The notes beneath the pieces are model-generated. The model saw only the letters and a list, made by a program, of their open reading frames with translations, was not told where the DNA came from and did not search any database. Source: Lachnospiraceae bacterium (GTDB taxonomy: Bacteria > Bacillota > Clostridia > Lachnospirales > Lachnospiraceae). Taken from it: a stretch of DNA of 46,836 bases. Location: the NCBI GenBank assembly GCA_017551665.1, contig JAFZLB010000026.1, positions 1-46,836 of the forward strand, read 5' to 3'. The first letter of the stretch is position 1, and each line of letters opens with the position of its first letter. The position numbers and the translations under genes were made by a program. Shown piece after piece: positions 1 through 8,695 of the stretch.

Positions 1-234
1 CCAATGCCGAGAACTGATAAACATAGCTCTTACCCGATACGTTCAGCAACAACTAAATAATGCGTGTTGATCTTTGTAAATATCCTCTTGACAAAGGTCA
101 TTACATATCAGTATGGCGCATCCATGCGCGCATACCACAGCAACTCCCCTCCTGCGCTGCCATCCGTGGCAGAGCGTAAAACAGTCGGGGCAGCAGGATG
201 GCGTAAAGTGCGGGAACGTGCTAAGATATCTTTC

Positions 235-1062
235 ATGGGATTTAACTTTGACATTTCCGTTCCGGTCATGACCGTATTCGCGCAGGGGCTTTTGAGTTTC
301 CTTTCGCCTTGCGTGCTGCCGCTGTTGCCGGTGTACATCGGCTATCTGGCGGGCGACGCCATCCGGACGCTGCCGGACGGAACAAAAGAATACGACCGGA
401 AGCGGGTGATGCTGCACACGCTGCTCTTTGTGCTGGGCGTCAGCTTTGCCTTCTTCCTGCTCGGCATGGGCATGAGCGCCATCGGGCTGTTTTTCAACCA
501 AAACCGCCGCGCCTTCGCGATCGGCGGCGGCATCCTGATCGTGCTCTTCGGGTTGTACCAGCTGGGGCTGTTCGGACAGATCCGCTTCTTCAGCCGGGAA
601 CACCGCCTGCCGGTGGATTTGGCGAAGTTTGCGCCGGGCGGAGACACGTCCGCGCGGAACGCGGCAGTACAGGACGGGGCATCCGCCGAAGAAACCGCGG
701 TGCAGAACAAAACACCGGCGGGGAAAGAACTTCGCGCCTGCCTGCGGGCCATGGTCTTCGGCTTTCTGTTTAGCTTTGCCTGGACCCCCTGCGTCGGCCC
801 GGTACTGACCAGCGTGCTGCTGATGGCGGGCGCGTCCTCCGACAGCGCCTACGGCTTTTTGCTGATCGGCGTGTACACCCTCGGCTTTTGCATTCCCTTC
901 CTGTTGACGGGACTGTTCACGACAACGCTGCTCAATTTCTTCCGGCAGCACCGCAATGTCGTGCAATACACCGCCAAGGCCGGTGCGGTACTGATGATTG
1001 TGGCCGGTATCCTGATGATTACCGGGTATATGAACCGGATCAGTACATTGCTGTCGCTGTAG
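235..1062 (+). CDS. ccdA: CcdA-type thiol-disulfide membrane transporter
   Basis: Polytopic protein of the CcdA/DsbD transmembrane family, which carries reducing equivalents across the membrane to extracytoplasmic thioredoxin-like proteins. From the ATG at 235 it is 275 residues. The two hallmark cysteines are visible in hydrophobic segments: C26 in an SPCVLPLLP motif and C186 in a TPCVGPVL motif, the usual pseudo-symmetric halves. A hydrophilic, Ala- and Glu-rich loop of about 40 residues (roughly 125-165) separates the halves and is longer than in minimal CcdA proteins. The frame is open upstream to an ATG at 64, but that extension is not hydrophobic and has no family resemblance, so 235 is preferred; no strong ribosome binding site decides it. 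The next gene encodes a thioredoxin lipoprotein, the natural redox partner. Confidence 0.88.
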   Translation: MGFNFDISVPVMTVFAQGLLSFLSPCVLPLLPVYIGYLAGDAIRTLPDGTKEYDRKRVMLHTLLFVLGVSFAFFLLGMGMSAIGLFFNQNRRAFAIGGGILIVLFGLYQLGLFGQIRFFSREHRLPVDLAKFAPGGDTSARNAAVQDGASAEETAVQNKTPAGKELRACLRAMVFGFLFSFAWTPCVGPVLTSVLLMAGASSDSAYGFLLIGVYTLGFCIPFLLTGLFTTTLLNFFRQHRNVVQYTAKAGAVLMIVAGILMITGYMNRISTLLSL

Positions 1063-1063
1063 A

Positions 1064-1080
1064 ATATCTATAACAGATAT
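1064..1080. repeat. Small inverted repeat after ccdA
   Basis: ATATCT (1064-1069) and AGATAT (1075-1080) flank a 5-nt centre just after the ccdA stop codon. It could be a small operator or hairpin ahead of the thioredoxin gene. There is no T-tract, so it does not look like an intrinsic terminator. Confidence 0.3.
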
Positions 1081-1212
1081 AACAGAAATGGAGTGTGACA
1101 GGATGCGCAAAACAGCAGGAACAGATTGGACGTGCTGCAGGAACGCCGCGGTCACGGTGGTACGAATAACAGAACATACAAAAGATCACACAAACGAACA
1201 GAGGGATATGAT

Positions 1213-1917
1213 ATGAAACGTGGAATGGAACAACAGCGCGGAACTGTGACAAAAACCATTATTGCTATGGCCGTCACGCTGGCGTTACTTGTGGGCTGCG
1301 GCAGCGCGGCCCCTGCGGCTTCGACAAGCTCAGCCTCCGATGCTGCGGCTTCGGCAAGCTCAGCCTCCGGTAACGAGGCTTCGACAAGCTCAGCCTCCGA
1401 AAACCCCGACGCCACGGAAGCCGCCACGGCCGAAACCGCCGACGCCACCGAAAACCCCGACGCGCAGCCCGCGCCGGACTTTGTGCTGACGGATCAATAC
1501 GGCAACACGCAGTCTCTTGCGCAGTACAGAGGGAAGGTGGTGTTTTTGAATTTCTGGGCGACGTGGTGTCCGCCCTGCCGCGCGGAAATGCCGGACATTC
1601 AGAAACTATATGAAGAATACAGCGCGCAGGGAGATGCCGCGGAAGTGGTCATTCTGGGTGTGGCCGGCCCCGGCAACGTGGATGATCAGGATCTGGACGG
1701 CGTGAAAGCCTTTTTGGAAGAGAACGGATACACTTATCCCGTCGCCATGGACATGACGGGCGAACTGTTTAACACCTATTACATCACCGCCTACCCGACG
1801 ACCTTCATGATCGACAAAAACGGCAGTGTCTTCGGCTATGTACAGGGTTCTTTGACGGAAGATGTAATGCGGGATATCATCGAGCAGACACTTTCCGGAC
1901 AGATGCGCAACAACTGA
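1213..1917 (+). CDS. TlpA/ResA-like thioredoxin lipoprotein
   Basis: Membrane-anchored thioredoxin-fold oxidoreductase of 234 residues. A lysine-containing N-terminus and hydrophobic stretch end in an LVGC lipobox, with C29 as the predicted lipidated cysteine. A low-complexity Ala/Ser/Glu/Pro linker (about 31-88) follows, then a TlpA/ResA thioredoxin domain with the WCPPC active site (C119 and C122) and a C-terminal TTFMIDKNG segment that includes the cis-Pro region. It probably receives electrons from the upstream CcdA and reduces disulfides on exported proteins; the substrate is unknown. The ATG at 1213 is chosen because GAGGG lies 8 nt upstream and the lipoprotein signal starts there, although the frame extends to an ATG at 1126. 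The linker carries three 30-bp-spaced DNA repeats. Confidence 0.88.
   Translation: MKRGMEQQRGTVTKTIIAMAVTLALLVGCGSAAPAASTSSASDAAASASSASGNEASTSSASENPDATEAATAETADATENPDAQPAPDFVLTDQYGNTQSLAQYRGKVVFLNFWATWCPPCRAEMPDIQKLYEEYSAQGDAAEVVILGVAGPGNVDDQDLDGVKAFLEENGYTYPVAMDMTGELFNTYYITAYPTTFMIDKNGSVFGYVQGSLTEDVMRDIIEQTLSGQMRNN
1317..1399 (+). repeat. Three 30-bp-period repeats in the lipoprotein linker
   Basis: The 23-nt unit that begins GGCTTCGACAAGCTCAGCC occurs at 1317-1339, 1347-1369 (one base different) and 1377-1399. Each period encodes ten residues of Ser/Ala linker (ASTSSASxxx). The unit is itself partly palindromic (GGCT...AGCC). Confidence 0.85.
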
Positions 1918-2034
1918 CGGCAGGGATTGCACCTTTCATCCGGGATCGTCGCTCCCGCCGGACTGCATAGCAGCCCCCGCAACTACTGACGTGGCGATGG
2001 CAGCGCTCATCCGGCATCGCGATTCCTGCCGGTC
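1916..2034. repeat. Intergenic element with terminal inverted and internal direct repeats
   Basis: Between the convergent thioredoxin and protease genes, GACGGCAGGGA (1916-1926, overlapping the stop codon) and TTCCTGCCGGTC (2023-2034) form imperfect terminal inverted repeats. Two 26-nt imperfect direct repeats that start TCATCCGG lie at 1936-1961 and 2007-2032; 20 of 26 positions match, with a 71-bp period. It may act as a structured transcript end or a small dispersed repeat. No coding potential is evident. Confidence 0.45.
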
Positions 2035-2057
2035 AACATGCCAACATAACATCCCCG

Positions 2058-4352
2058 TCAATTCTCCGCCGCCGCGAGCGTAGACACCTCCGTCGCGCGG
2101 AAGACGCGGTGTCCCTCCTCATAACAGGAGCTGCCGATCACGTAAAAGATATCCTCATACACGGCGCAGGCGGGCCAGTACACATCGGCGTCCGAAGCGC
2201 TTTTCGCAAGCGGCGTAAAGGATGTCGCTTCCCGCCCCAGCAGCCAGGTATCGATTTTGGTATCCGCGGAAAGCACGCCCGTCACAATCAGCCCGTCCTT
2301 GCAGGCGGCGAATCCGCCGTGCAGCGCGGGAGAAAAATCATCCCGCAGCAGTCCTTCCCCCTCAAACAATTCCGGAAACGCGTCCGGAAGCAGCTGCGTC
2401 TGTCCGCTGCCGAAGTCGTCCAGCACCTGAAGGGCATAGGCCGCAGTGTCCCGTTCCGCCGGTGACGCGCCGTAGACATAGAGTGTGCCGTCCGCAAAGC
2501 AGGCCACGGCATTGTACGCCTGTTCCGCCAGCTTACCGCCCCGGTACAGAACGTTTTCCACGGGATCATAAAAATAATACTCATTCGAAACATTGTTGTG
2601 GGTGACCGCGCCGCCGCCGGTCACACCCCCGATGAGATAGAGCTCCCCGTCGCAGTTCACGACGGCACTGCCGCGCGGCTGTCCCTTCACCTCCAGCCGT
2701 TCCCAGACATCCGCCGCGAGATCATAGCGGTAGAAACGCGCTTCCTTCCCGCGCGCGTCGCTGCCCGCCACATAAAAATACTCATCCAGAAACGCGCCCT
2801 GTGTTGCCACCACACGCTCCGGCAAAGGCGCAAGCTCCTTCCAGCTGTCGCCCGCGATGTCATAACGGAAAAAATGCTCAAAGGCGGTGTCGCCGTTTTC
2901 TTCCACAAAGCGGAGCGGGAGATAATACAGATATTCCCCGTGCCCGCCAAGATACCCGGCCGCCTGGTAATCAAACATCGCATCAAACGCATCCCTTGCA
3001 CCGTAGGCCTCCGGCAGCGAAAGCGTTTTCTCAAAAACCGCCTCCGACGCCTCCGCCAGCACGCAGGCGGAATCCAGCTTTCCGTACGTCCGCTCCCGCA
3101 CCTGTACGCGCAGCAAACCGTTCGGTACGCTCTGCAGGGACAGTGTAATCCGCTCCGGCCCGTAGCGCAGACTTCCTTCCACAATGCCGCATTCCACAGC
3201 GGCATCCGCCGCGTCCGTCACCGTCACCGTTCCCTCACCGCCGAAGAAAGCGCCTTCGATGACAAGCAACGTACCTTCCAAACGCACCCGCTCAATCACC
3301 GGCGCACGGTCGCCCCTGGCGTCCACGCTGAGATCGACAATGCCGTTGGCGCCGATATCGGCAAGCTCTCCCGTCGGACGGACGCAGGAAAGAAAGAGTG
3401 TTTTCAGTTCCCCCGCGTCTTTGATTTCCGGATGCGCCGCCGCCAGCACGGCACAGGCGCCGCAGGCCGCGGGGCAGGCCATGGACGTGCCGCTGCGGTA
3501 GGAGTAATTGCCGCCGGCATAGCCGGTCACCGAGGACATGATCTCCGTCCCCGGCGCGAAGACATCGGTCGCGGATTGCCCGTAATTGGAAAACGAGGCC
3601 TCGTCCCCCGTCCAGTCATGCGCGCCGATGACCACAAGGGAAGGCGCGTCATGCAGATACATCACGGGATAAAAAATGCTGTGCTCCAGATCGGAGGAAT
3701 CATTCCCCGCCGCGAAAAAGCTCAAAACACCGCGCCGGCCGGCTTCCTCAATCAAAGGCAGCATGGCAAGCGAGGTATCCACATTGCCCCAGGAATTGTT
3801 GACAAGACGGATCGGCAGACCGTAATCCAGCGCCCGCAAAATAAAATCGTAGGCACGCAGCGTGTATTCGACGGGCGTGTGATCCCCCTCGCCCACATTG
3901 ATGCTGATGAAGCGCACATTGGAAGCCGCGCCGGAAACGCCCCCGCCGTCCCAGGCCGCGCCGATGATGCCGGCCACATGGGTCGCGTGAATGTCCGGCG
4001 GCGGATCGGAATCATCGTCCTTAACGGCGTCGTAGCCGTAGCGCCCGCAGCGTAAGACCGCGCGTTCCTCTTCGGAAAACTCATAGACCTTGCCCTGCAA
4101 ATCCGGATGATTGTAATCAATGCCGCCGTCGATGACGACGACCAGAATCTCTTCCTCCATATTGCCGTCCTCGCTGTTCCAGCCGGGGATGCGCATATCA
4201 TAAGGGATTTCGTCTTCCTCGAAAAACTCTTCGTTGAAGCCCCACTGGAAAAAGGTGCGGTCATCCTCGGCCCGCGCCGAACAGGTCAGGCAAAAGAGCA
4301 CGCAGGTAAACAGCAGCAGCGCCGGCAACAGGCGCAACGTAAATTTTCTCAT
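2058..4352 (-). CDS. Secreted subtilisin-like protease with kelch-like C-terminal region
   Basis: Exported S8 serine peptidase of 764 residues. A signal peptide (residues 1-28, ending SARA) precedes a subtilase domain with all expected catalytic elements: D75 in VVVIDGGID, H122 in the HATHVAG variant of HGTHVAG, the oxyanion Asn at N217 in AAGND, and S290 in GTSMACP. A short beta-rich segment that resembles an IPT/TIG domain follows, then several kelch-like blades with YLPL, YRYDL and YLIGG patterns. These are consistent with a beta-propeller that binds a partner or substrate. The start is uncertain: the frame also has an ATG at 4370 that overlaps the upstream yitT-like stop, but 4352 lies 4 nt after that stop and begins exactly at the signal peptide. 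It is probably the last gene of the operon that starts at 10965. Confidence 0.85.
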   Translation of the reverse strand: MRKFTLRLLPALLLFTCVLFCLTCSARAEDDRTFFQWGFNEEFFEEDEIPYDMRIPGWNSEDGNMEEEILVVVIDGGIDYNHPDLQGKVYEFSEEERAVLRCGRYGYDAVKDDDSDPPPDIHATHVAGIIGAAWDGGGVSGAASNVRFISINVGEGDHTPVEYTLRAYDFILRALDYGLPIRLVNNSWGNVDTSLAMLPLIEEAGRRGVLSFFAAGNDSSDLEHSIFYPVMYLHDAPSLVVIGAHDWTGDEASFSNYGQSATDVFAPGTEIMSSVTGYAGGNYSYRSGTSMACPAACGACAVLAAAHPEIKDAGELKTLFLSCVRPTGELADIGANGIVDLSVDARGDRAPVIERVRLEGTLLVIEGAFFGGEGTVTVTDAADAAVECGIVEGSLRYGPERITLSLQSVPNGLLRVQVRERTYGKLDSACVLAEASEAVFEKTLSLPEAYGARDAFDAMFDYQAAGYLGGHGEYLYYLPLRFVEENGDTAFEHFFRYDIAGDSWKELAPLPERVVATQGAFLDEYFYVAGSDARGKEARFYRYDLAADVWERLEVKGQPRGSAVVNCDGELYLIGGVTGGGAVTHNNVSNEYYFYDPVENVLYRGGKLAEQAYNAVACFADGTLYVYGASPAERDTAAYALQVLDDFGSGQTQLLPDAFPELFEGEGLLRDDFSPALHGGFAACKDGLIVTGVLSADTKIDTWLLGREATSFTPLAKSASDADVYWPACAVYEDIFYVIGSSCYEEGHRVFRATEVSTLAAAEN

Positions 4353-4356
4353 ACCT

Positions 4357-5232
4357 TCAAATTCTCTCATCAAAATAACTCTTATACCCTTCCCCGAAAA
4401 TTTCGCTGGCGTTCGACACAATCAAAAAGGCCTCCGGGTCCTCTTCCCGCACAATTTCCTCGGCCTTCGGATACACATATTTGCGGATGACGCACATAAT
4501 CACCTGCTTTTCCTTGCCGCTGTACGCGCCCTTCCCCGCGATATGCGTCGCGCCCACATCCAGCTCCTGCAACAGCCTCGTGGAAATCTCGTCGGAGCGG
4601 TCGGAAATGATATAGATCATTTTCGCGCCGTCCCTGCCGTAGAGCACAAGGTCCAGCACATAGCCCATCAAAAAGACGGAAATCAGGGAATACAGCGCCG
4701 CATTCACATTCCGGAAGGCAATGCCCGCCGCGCTCACGACGACGAGATCGAGCAGGAAAAAGAGACGTCCCGTCTTCACATGCGGATAGCGCAGCCGAAG
4801 CAGCTTCACGATGACATCGCTGCCGCCGGTCGTGGCACCGGAGAGGAAGGTCACGCCGATGGCCCCCGCCACGAGCACGGAGCCGAAGACGACGCCGAGG
4901 ATGAGATCCTGCACGGCATACGCCCCGAAAAACTGCGCGATCAGGTTTGTGAACAGAGAGGTCAGCGCCGTCGAATAAATCGTGGAAATCGTAAAGTTCA
5001 TCCCGAATTTCCAGATTCCCAGAATCAGCACCGGGATATTCAGAAGCATGAACCAGGTACCGACGCCCAGCGTCAGGTAACGGTTGATGATGATGGCAAT
5101 ACCGGAAAAGCCGCCGGGTGCCAGATCCAGCGGATCCAGAAACAGGGCGAGCGCGGCACCGTACACCAGCGAGGCCAGTGTGATGCGCACATAATTCTTC
5201 AATATCTTTTTGAACGAAAGGCGTGATTTCAT
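4357..5232 (-). CDS. YitT family membrane protein
   Basis: Integral membrane protein of 291 residues in the YitT family (DUF161 membrane part followed by a cytoplasmic DUF2179 domain). About five hydrophobic segments fill the N-terminal two thirds, including the family patterns DPLDLAPGGFSGIAII and SGATTGGSDVI. The C-terminal 80 residues (YIISDRSDEISTRLLQELDVGATHI onward) form the soluble domain. The biochemical role of the family is not settled. An in-frame GTG at 5268, 3 nt after the preceding stop, would add 12 residues; the ATG at 5232 fits the family N-terminus better. It is co-oriented and tightly packed with the diguanylate cyclases upstream and the secreted protease downstream. Confidence 0.85.
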   Translation of the reverse strand: MKSRLSFKKILKNYVRITLASLVYGAALALFLDPLDLAPGGFSGIAIIINRYLTLGVGTWFMLLNIPVLILGIWKFGMNFTISTIYSTALTSLFTNLIAQFFGAYAVQDLILGVVFGSVLVAGAIGVTFLSGATTGGSDVIVKLLRLRYPHVKTGRLFFLLDLVVVSAAGIAFRNVNAALYSLISVFLMGYVLDLVLYGRDGAKMIYIISDRSDEISTRLLQELDVGATHIAGKGAYSGKEKQVIMCVIRKYVYPKAEEIVREEDPEAFLIVSNASEIFGEGYKSYFDERI

Positions 5233-5271
5233 AAGATCTATCTTACCACAGAACACCGGCTTCGGCACTTC

Positions 5272-7002
5272 CTACGATTCCGCTTCGGATTTCAGCAGAC
5301 GCTTGTGCGTGTACATCCGAAGGTCCGCCAGCGCCATGACGCGTTGCAGGATATCGTTTCCCTTCGCGTAGCGGGAGGAAGCCGCGTTCACGTTTTCCGT
5401 GCGGATGCGTTTCTCCCGGTCGGCTGCACGGCGCAGGGCAGGCTCCGGGATATTTTCCGCGGCAGACGCAGCGCCGTTTTCCTCCGCGCACTCATGGCGG
5501 AAGGCATAGCCGTAGGACACGGAATGATGAATGTCCGGTTCCGCCGCGTCCAGCTTCAACAGCGCGTCATCGAGCGTTTGCAGATGACGGTTCACATAGG
5601 GCCCCGATGCGCCCTCCAGCACGGCGACAAATTCGTCCCCGCCGAGCCTTGCGAGGTACACGCCGTCCCCGAAGGCCACACGCAGCACCCTTGCGAAGTT
5701 GACGATCAGGCGGTCCCCCGCGTCGTGCCCGTTTTTGTCGTTCACGGTTTTGAGACCGTTCAGATCCAGCATCACCACGCAGAAGTCCAGAGAGGTACGC
5801 GCCATACGCGAAAACACCCGCTCCGCGTCCGCGCGGTTCGGCAGCTTTGTCAGGAAATCCCGGTAGGCCATGGCCAGAAGCTCCGGCCGTTCCAGACCGT
5901 CCCGCACCGCCGTCGAGGCGTAGAGGAAATAGTCGATGAGCTGTGATTCCAAAAGCGCCGCGGCACCGATCGTGATGGCGTTTAAGGAAAACACATTCCG
6001 CGTCAGGCCGTTGTAGTCATACAGGAAGTAACACAGAATGTGAATGAGACAGGTGATGAGGTACACCGAAAATCCCGCAAGCCGCACAAGCAGCGAAGCG
6101 TCCGGGCTCTTCTGCTTTCTGACGCGCAAAAACATCGCCGTCGTGAAGGCCAGCGCGCCGGAGCAGAGGAAAAAGTAGAGAAGCAGAAAACCGGAGGCAA
6201 AGGTGTTGGTTTGCATGACGACAATGGCGCCGATGCCGCAAAACAGTAGGAAGGCAATCGTGATGTAAAAGAACGCGTGCCTGCGCAGGGGCAGCTTCAT
6301 CATCCTTGCGATGGCAAAGAAGACCGGCACCGCCAGATAAATCATGGAATATTCCAGAACGACCACATGCGCCGTGGGCGACAGCAGTTCGAAAAAGCCG
6401 TGATAACAAAGCATCCAGACACCGGAAATCACCATGATCAGCGCGGTGTACACGCGGATGCGGATGCCGGGCACGCGCGGAATCAGGAAGAGCGACAGTG
6501 CCAAAAACACCACGCCGTAGACGGACAACAAAATCGCGGTCAAGAACGGCAGCAGGGCGGAAAGTGAAAGCGAGCGGACCAGATCCCGCTCTTCTCCGTA
6601 CAGCGGCGCAAAGGGCGTGCGGTAGGCCCGCTCCTGCGAAGGCGTCAGGCGAATGGTCAGGGTCTTGCCCGCGTCGGACGCTCTCAGCGGAACGAAATGA
6701 TAACGTCTGCCGTATGCGTGCGTATACAGCGTCTCGCCCTCGCACTCGACACTGACCGTCGCGTGCAGAACCTGCAACATCAGCGCCGGCGCGTCCGGCA
6801 AAATCTCATGGGGCAGCTCACAGGTAAAGACCTGCGTCGTCCCGGCTGTGGGCGCAACGGGAGACTGCGCTGTCAAACGCAGCGTGGAAAGCCGTCCCGC
6901 GGCCATGCGGGCGGGGATGGCATTCAGCGGAATCACCAACAGCATCAGCAGGATGAAAATGATCAGGATACGCAGGGGCTGTCCTCTGTCAGGTTGCTGC
7001 AT
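5272..7002 (-). CDS. Membrane diguanylate cyclase with 7TM sensor region (GGDEF)
   Basis: Predicted c-di-GMP synthase of 576 residues. An N-terminal membrane anchor and an extracytoplasmic beta-rich domain (about 40-140) precede a bundle of about seven transmembrane helices (150-350), the 7TMR-DISM plan. A C-terminal GGDEF domain carries an intact GGDEF signature at 454-458. The product inhibition site expected nine residues before the signature (RxxD) is absent; GDGV stands there. The start at 7002 is preferred over 7020 because a G-rich ribosome binding site sits about 6 nt upstream; either start overlaps the end of the upstream paralogue. The two cyclases share architecture and look like an old tandem duplication. 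The extracellular ligand is unknown. Confidence 0.87.
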   Translation of the reverse strand: MQQPDRGQPLRILIIFILLMLLVIPLNAIPARMAAGRLSTLRLTAQSPVAPTAGTTQVFTCELPHEILPDAPALMLQVLHATVSVECEGETLYTHAYGRRYHFVPLRASDAGKTLTIRLTPSQERAYRTPFAPLYGEERDLVRSLSLSALLPFLTAILLSVYGVVFLALSLFLIPRVPGIRIRVYTALIMVISGVWMLCYHGFFELLSPTAHVVVLEYSMIYLAVPVFFAIARMMKLPLRRHAFFYITIAFLLFCGIGAIVVMQTNTFASGFLLLYFFLCSGALAFTTAMFLRVRKQKSPDASLLVRLAGFSVYLITCLIHILCYFLYDYNGLTRNVFSLNAITIGAAALLESQLIDYFLYASTAVRDGLERPELLAMAYRDFLTKLPNRADAERVFSRMARTSLDFCVVMLDLNGLKTVNDKNGHDAGDRLIVNFARVLRVAFGDGVYLARLGGDEFVAVLEGASGPYVNRHLQTLDDALLKLDAAEPDIHHSVSYGYAFRHECAEENGAASAAENIPEPALRRAADREKRIRTENVNAASSRYAKGNDILQRVMALADLRMYTHKRLLKSEAES

Positions 7003-8695
7003 AGGCACCCCCCTCTTCATGGATCTGCTGCTTCATCCGGTACATGCGCTCATCCGCGAGTTTGTAGACCGCGTGCGCGTCCCTTGCCTTGACTTCGCCC
7101 ACATGCGCGGCGCCGAAGGAAACGCTGATCGGCAGCGCCGTCAGCACCTGCCGGACCTTTTCCTCATATTCCTGCGGCGTCACGTCATAGAGGATGGCGA
7201 TAAACTCATCCCCCGACATTCTTCCGCAGATATCCGTGGAGCGGAAGGACGCGCGCAGAATGTCCGCAAAGTTTCGTAACAGCTCGTCGCCCGCCGCGTG
7301 TCCCCTGGCGTCGTTCGTTTTTTTCAGATCATTGATGTCCATGGAAACGATGGCGAAGGGGCGCTCTTCCCGGTACAGCGCGTCCAGTGCGATTTCACAG
7401 TAAGCCCGGTTGGGCAACTTCGTCAGCGTGTCCGTATAGGCCAGCTGTGCCAGCTGCGCGTTGCCCGTGGACAGCAGGAAGTCGTTGACGGAATGCGTAA
7501 AGTAACGCAGGAGCAGGAACAGCGTAAACAACAGCGTGCCGGCGAGAAGAATCCGGTGCACCAGCATGTTGTTGTCGTTTATGTCACGGTCAATGAAATC
7601 AATGACCTCGTCCGCCAAAAGCGTCAGCGTCAGAAACAGAATGCCGGAAAGCAGCAGCAGATTTCCCGTGTGCCCCGCGGCGGTCGCGTCCTGCAGCGCG
7701 GAGGTCCGCAAGCGTCTCAGCTGCAAAAACCAGCGGTGGAGAATATGGACGCCTGCCGCGAAGAGCACGATATTGATGCCGATAAAGAAGGCGCGGTAAT
7801 CCTGCAGGCTGGTGGTCAACGGCACGAGGCGCAGAAACTGCAGCAGCCAGACCAGCCCGGCCACCGCGGCGCTCATCACGCCGGAGACGAAAAAGAGACG
7901 CTGCTCCAGACGATCGTGGGCCAGCAGGCGCAAAAAGAAGGAAATCAGCACGGGCAAAAGCATCTGCACCGCCGCTTCCAGATACGTGCGCACCGCGCCG
8001 GAGGAGGTCAGGAAAAAGAGCGCGTGATGGCGGCAGAGGGTATAGATGCCCATGAGAAAGGCAATGAGCCCCGCAAAGAGCATCTGGTGCTCTTCCGCCG
8101 AATCCTTCTGCATCAGAAACCACAGCGCAGCCAGCAAAAAACCGAAGATTGTCAGGAACACCCCGACATAAATCACGATGCGTGTTTCGGAAACCCAGTG
8201 AGAAATGAGATCGCGGTAATTGCCGTAGAGCGGTGTCACACCCTGCAACATCGCGTCCGCCCTTGTGGCGGTATAGCGGATGCCGAGCTCTTTGCCCGCA
8301 CAGTCCGCGGGAAGAATCAGCAGATGAAAGCCGCCCGGCGAAAAGGAAAACTGCTCCAGCTCCCATGTGCCGTAGGAGAAGATTTCCTGTCCGTCCAGCG
8401 TGACATCCAGGATGACGTCCGCGCCGTTGATTCGGACGGTCGGCGCGGGGATGTCCTCTTCGGGGAGCAGATAAAACTGTTCTCTGGTATCGCCCTTTTT
8501 CGCGGCATAGGACGCGAGGGAAGAGGACGCGCCGTCGCTGACATCAATGCGGGTGGGCGCGTTCAGACGGAACATCGCATAGCGCGCGCCGCCCTGCCAG
8601 CTGCCGCTTAAAAGAAAGACGCATATCACGAGAAAGAGGAAGACCAGAACGACCAGTGCGGCGCTCTTGACCCTTGCGTAGGATCCCGCGCTCAT
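6989..8695 (-). CDS. Membrane diguanylate cyclase paralogue with SGDEF motif
   Basis: Second 7TM/GGDEF protein of the pair, 568 residues: an N-terminal transmembrane anchor (10-30), an extracytoplasmic domain, about seven membrane helices, then a GGDEF domain. The signature reads SGDEF at 494-498, with Ser replacing the first Gly, and a canonical inhibition site RSTD lies at 485-488. SGDEF variants can retain activity in some proteins, so function cannot be decided from sequence. The ATG at 8695 overlaps the glucokinase stop codon (ATGA), which indicates translational coupling; an upstream in-frame start at 8722 would lie inside the glucokinase gene. The 3' end overlaps the next cyclase by 14 nt. 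Confidence 0.86.
   Translation of the reverse strand: MSAGSYARVKSAALVVLVFLFLVICVFLLSGSWQGGARYAMFRLNAPTRIDVSDGASSSLASYAAKKGDTREQFYLLPEEDIPAPTVRINGADVILDVTLDGQEIFSYGTWELEQFSFSPGGFHLLILPADCAGKELGIRYTATRADAMLQGVTPLYGNYRDLISHWVSETRIVIYVGVFLTIFGFLLAALWFLMQKDSAEEHQMLFAGLIAFLMGIYTLCRHHALFFLTSSGAVRTYLEAAVQMLLPVLISFFLRLLAHDRLEQRLFFVSGVMSAAVAGLVWLLQFLRLVPLTTSLQDYRAFFIGINIVLFAAGVHILHRWFLQLRRLRTSALQDATAAGHTGNLLLLSGILFLTLTLLADEVIDFIDRDINDNNMLVHRILLAGTLLFTLFLLLRYFTHSVNDFLLSTGNAQLAQLAYTDTLTKLPNRAYCEIALDALYREERPFAIVSMDINDLKKTNDARGHAAGDELLRNFADILRASFRSTDICGRMSGDEFIAILYDVTPQEYEEKVRQVLTALPISVSFGAAHVGEVKARDAHAVYKLADERMYRMKQQIHEEGGAYAAT

Noticed and set aside
88-117. TTGACA at 88-93 as a ccdA promoter
   Set aside because: No acceptable -10 lies 16-18 nt downstream; the best candidate, TATGGC, is weak.
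43-1155. Long reverse-strand open frame opposite ccdA
   Set aside because: Composition is that of an antisense shadow in GC-rich DNA (Gln, Arg and His rich) and there is no domain or ribosome binding site. The same applies to the long antisense frames at 2598-4055, 7298-8611, 11217-12623, 28189-30279, 35975-37321 and 42138-43466.
1126-1212. Upstream start for the thioredoxin lipoprotein
   Set aside because: It would put 29 polar residues before the lipoprotein signal; the ATG at 1213 has a proper ribosome binding site.
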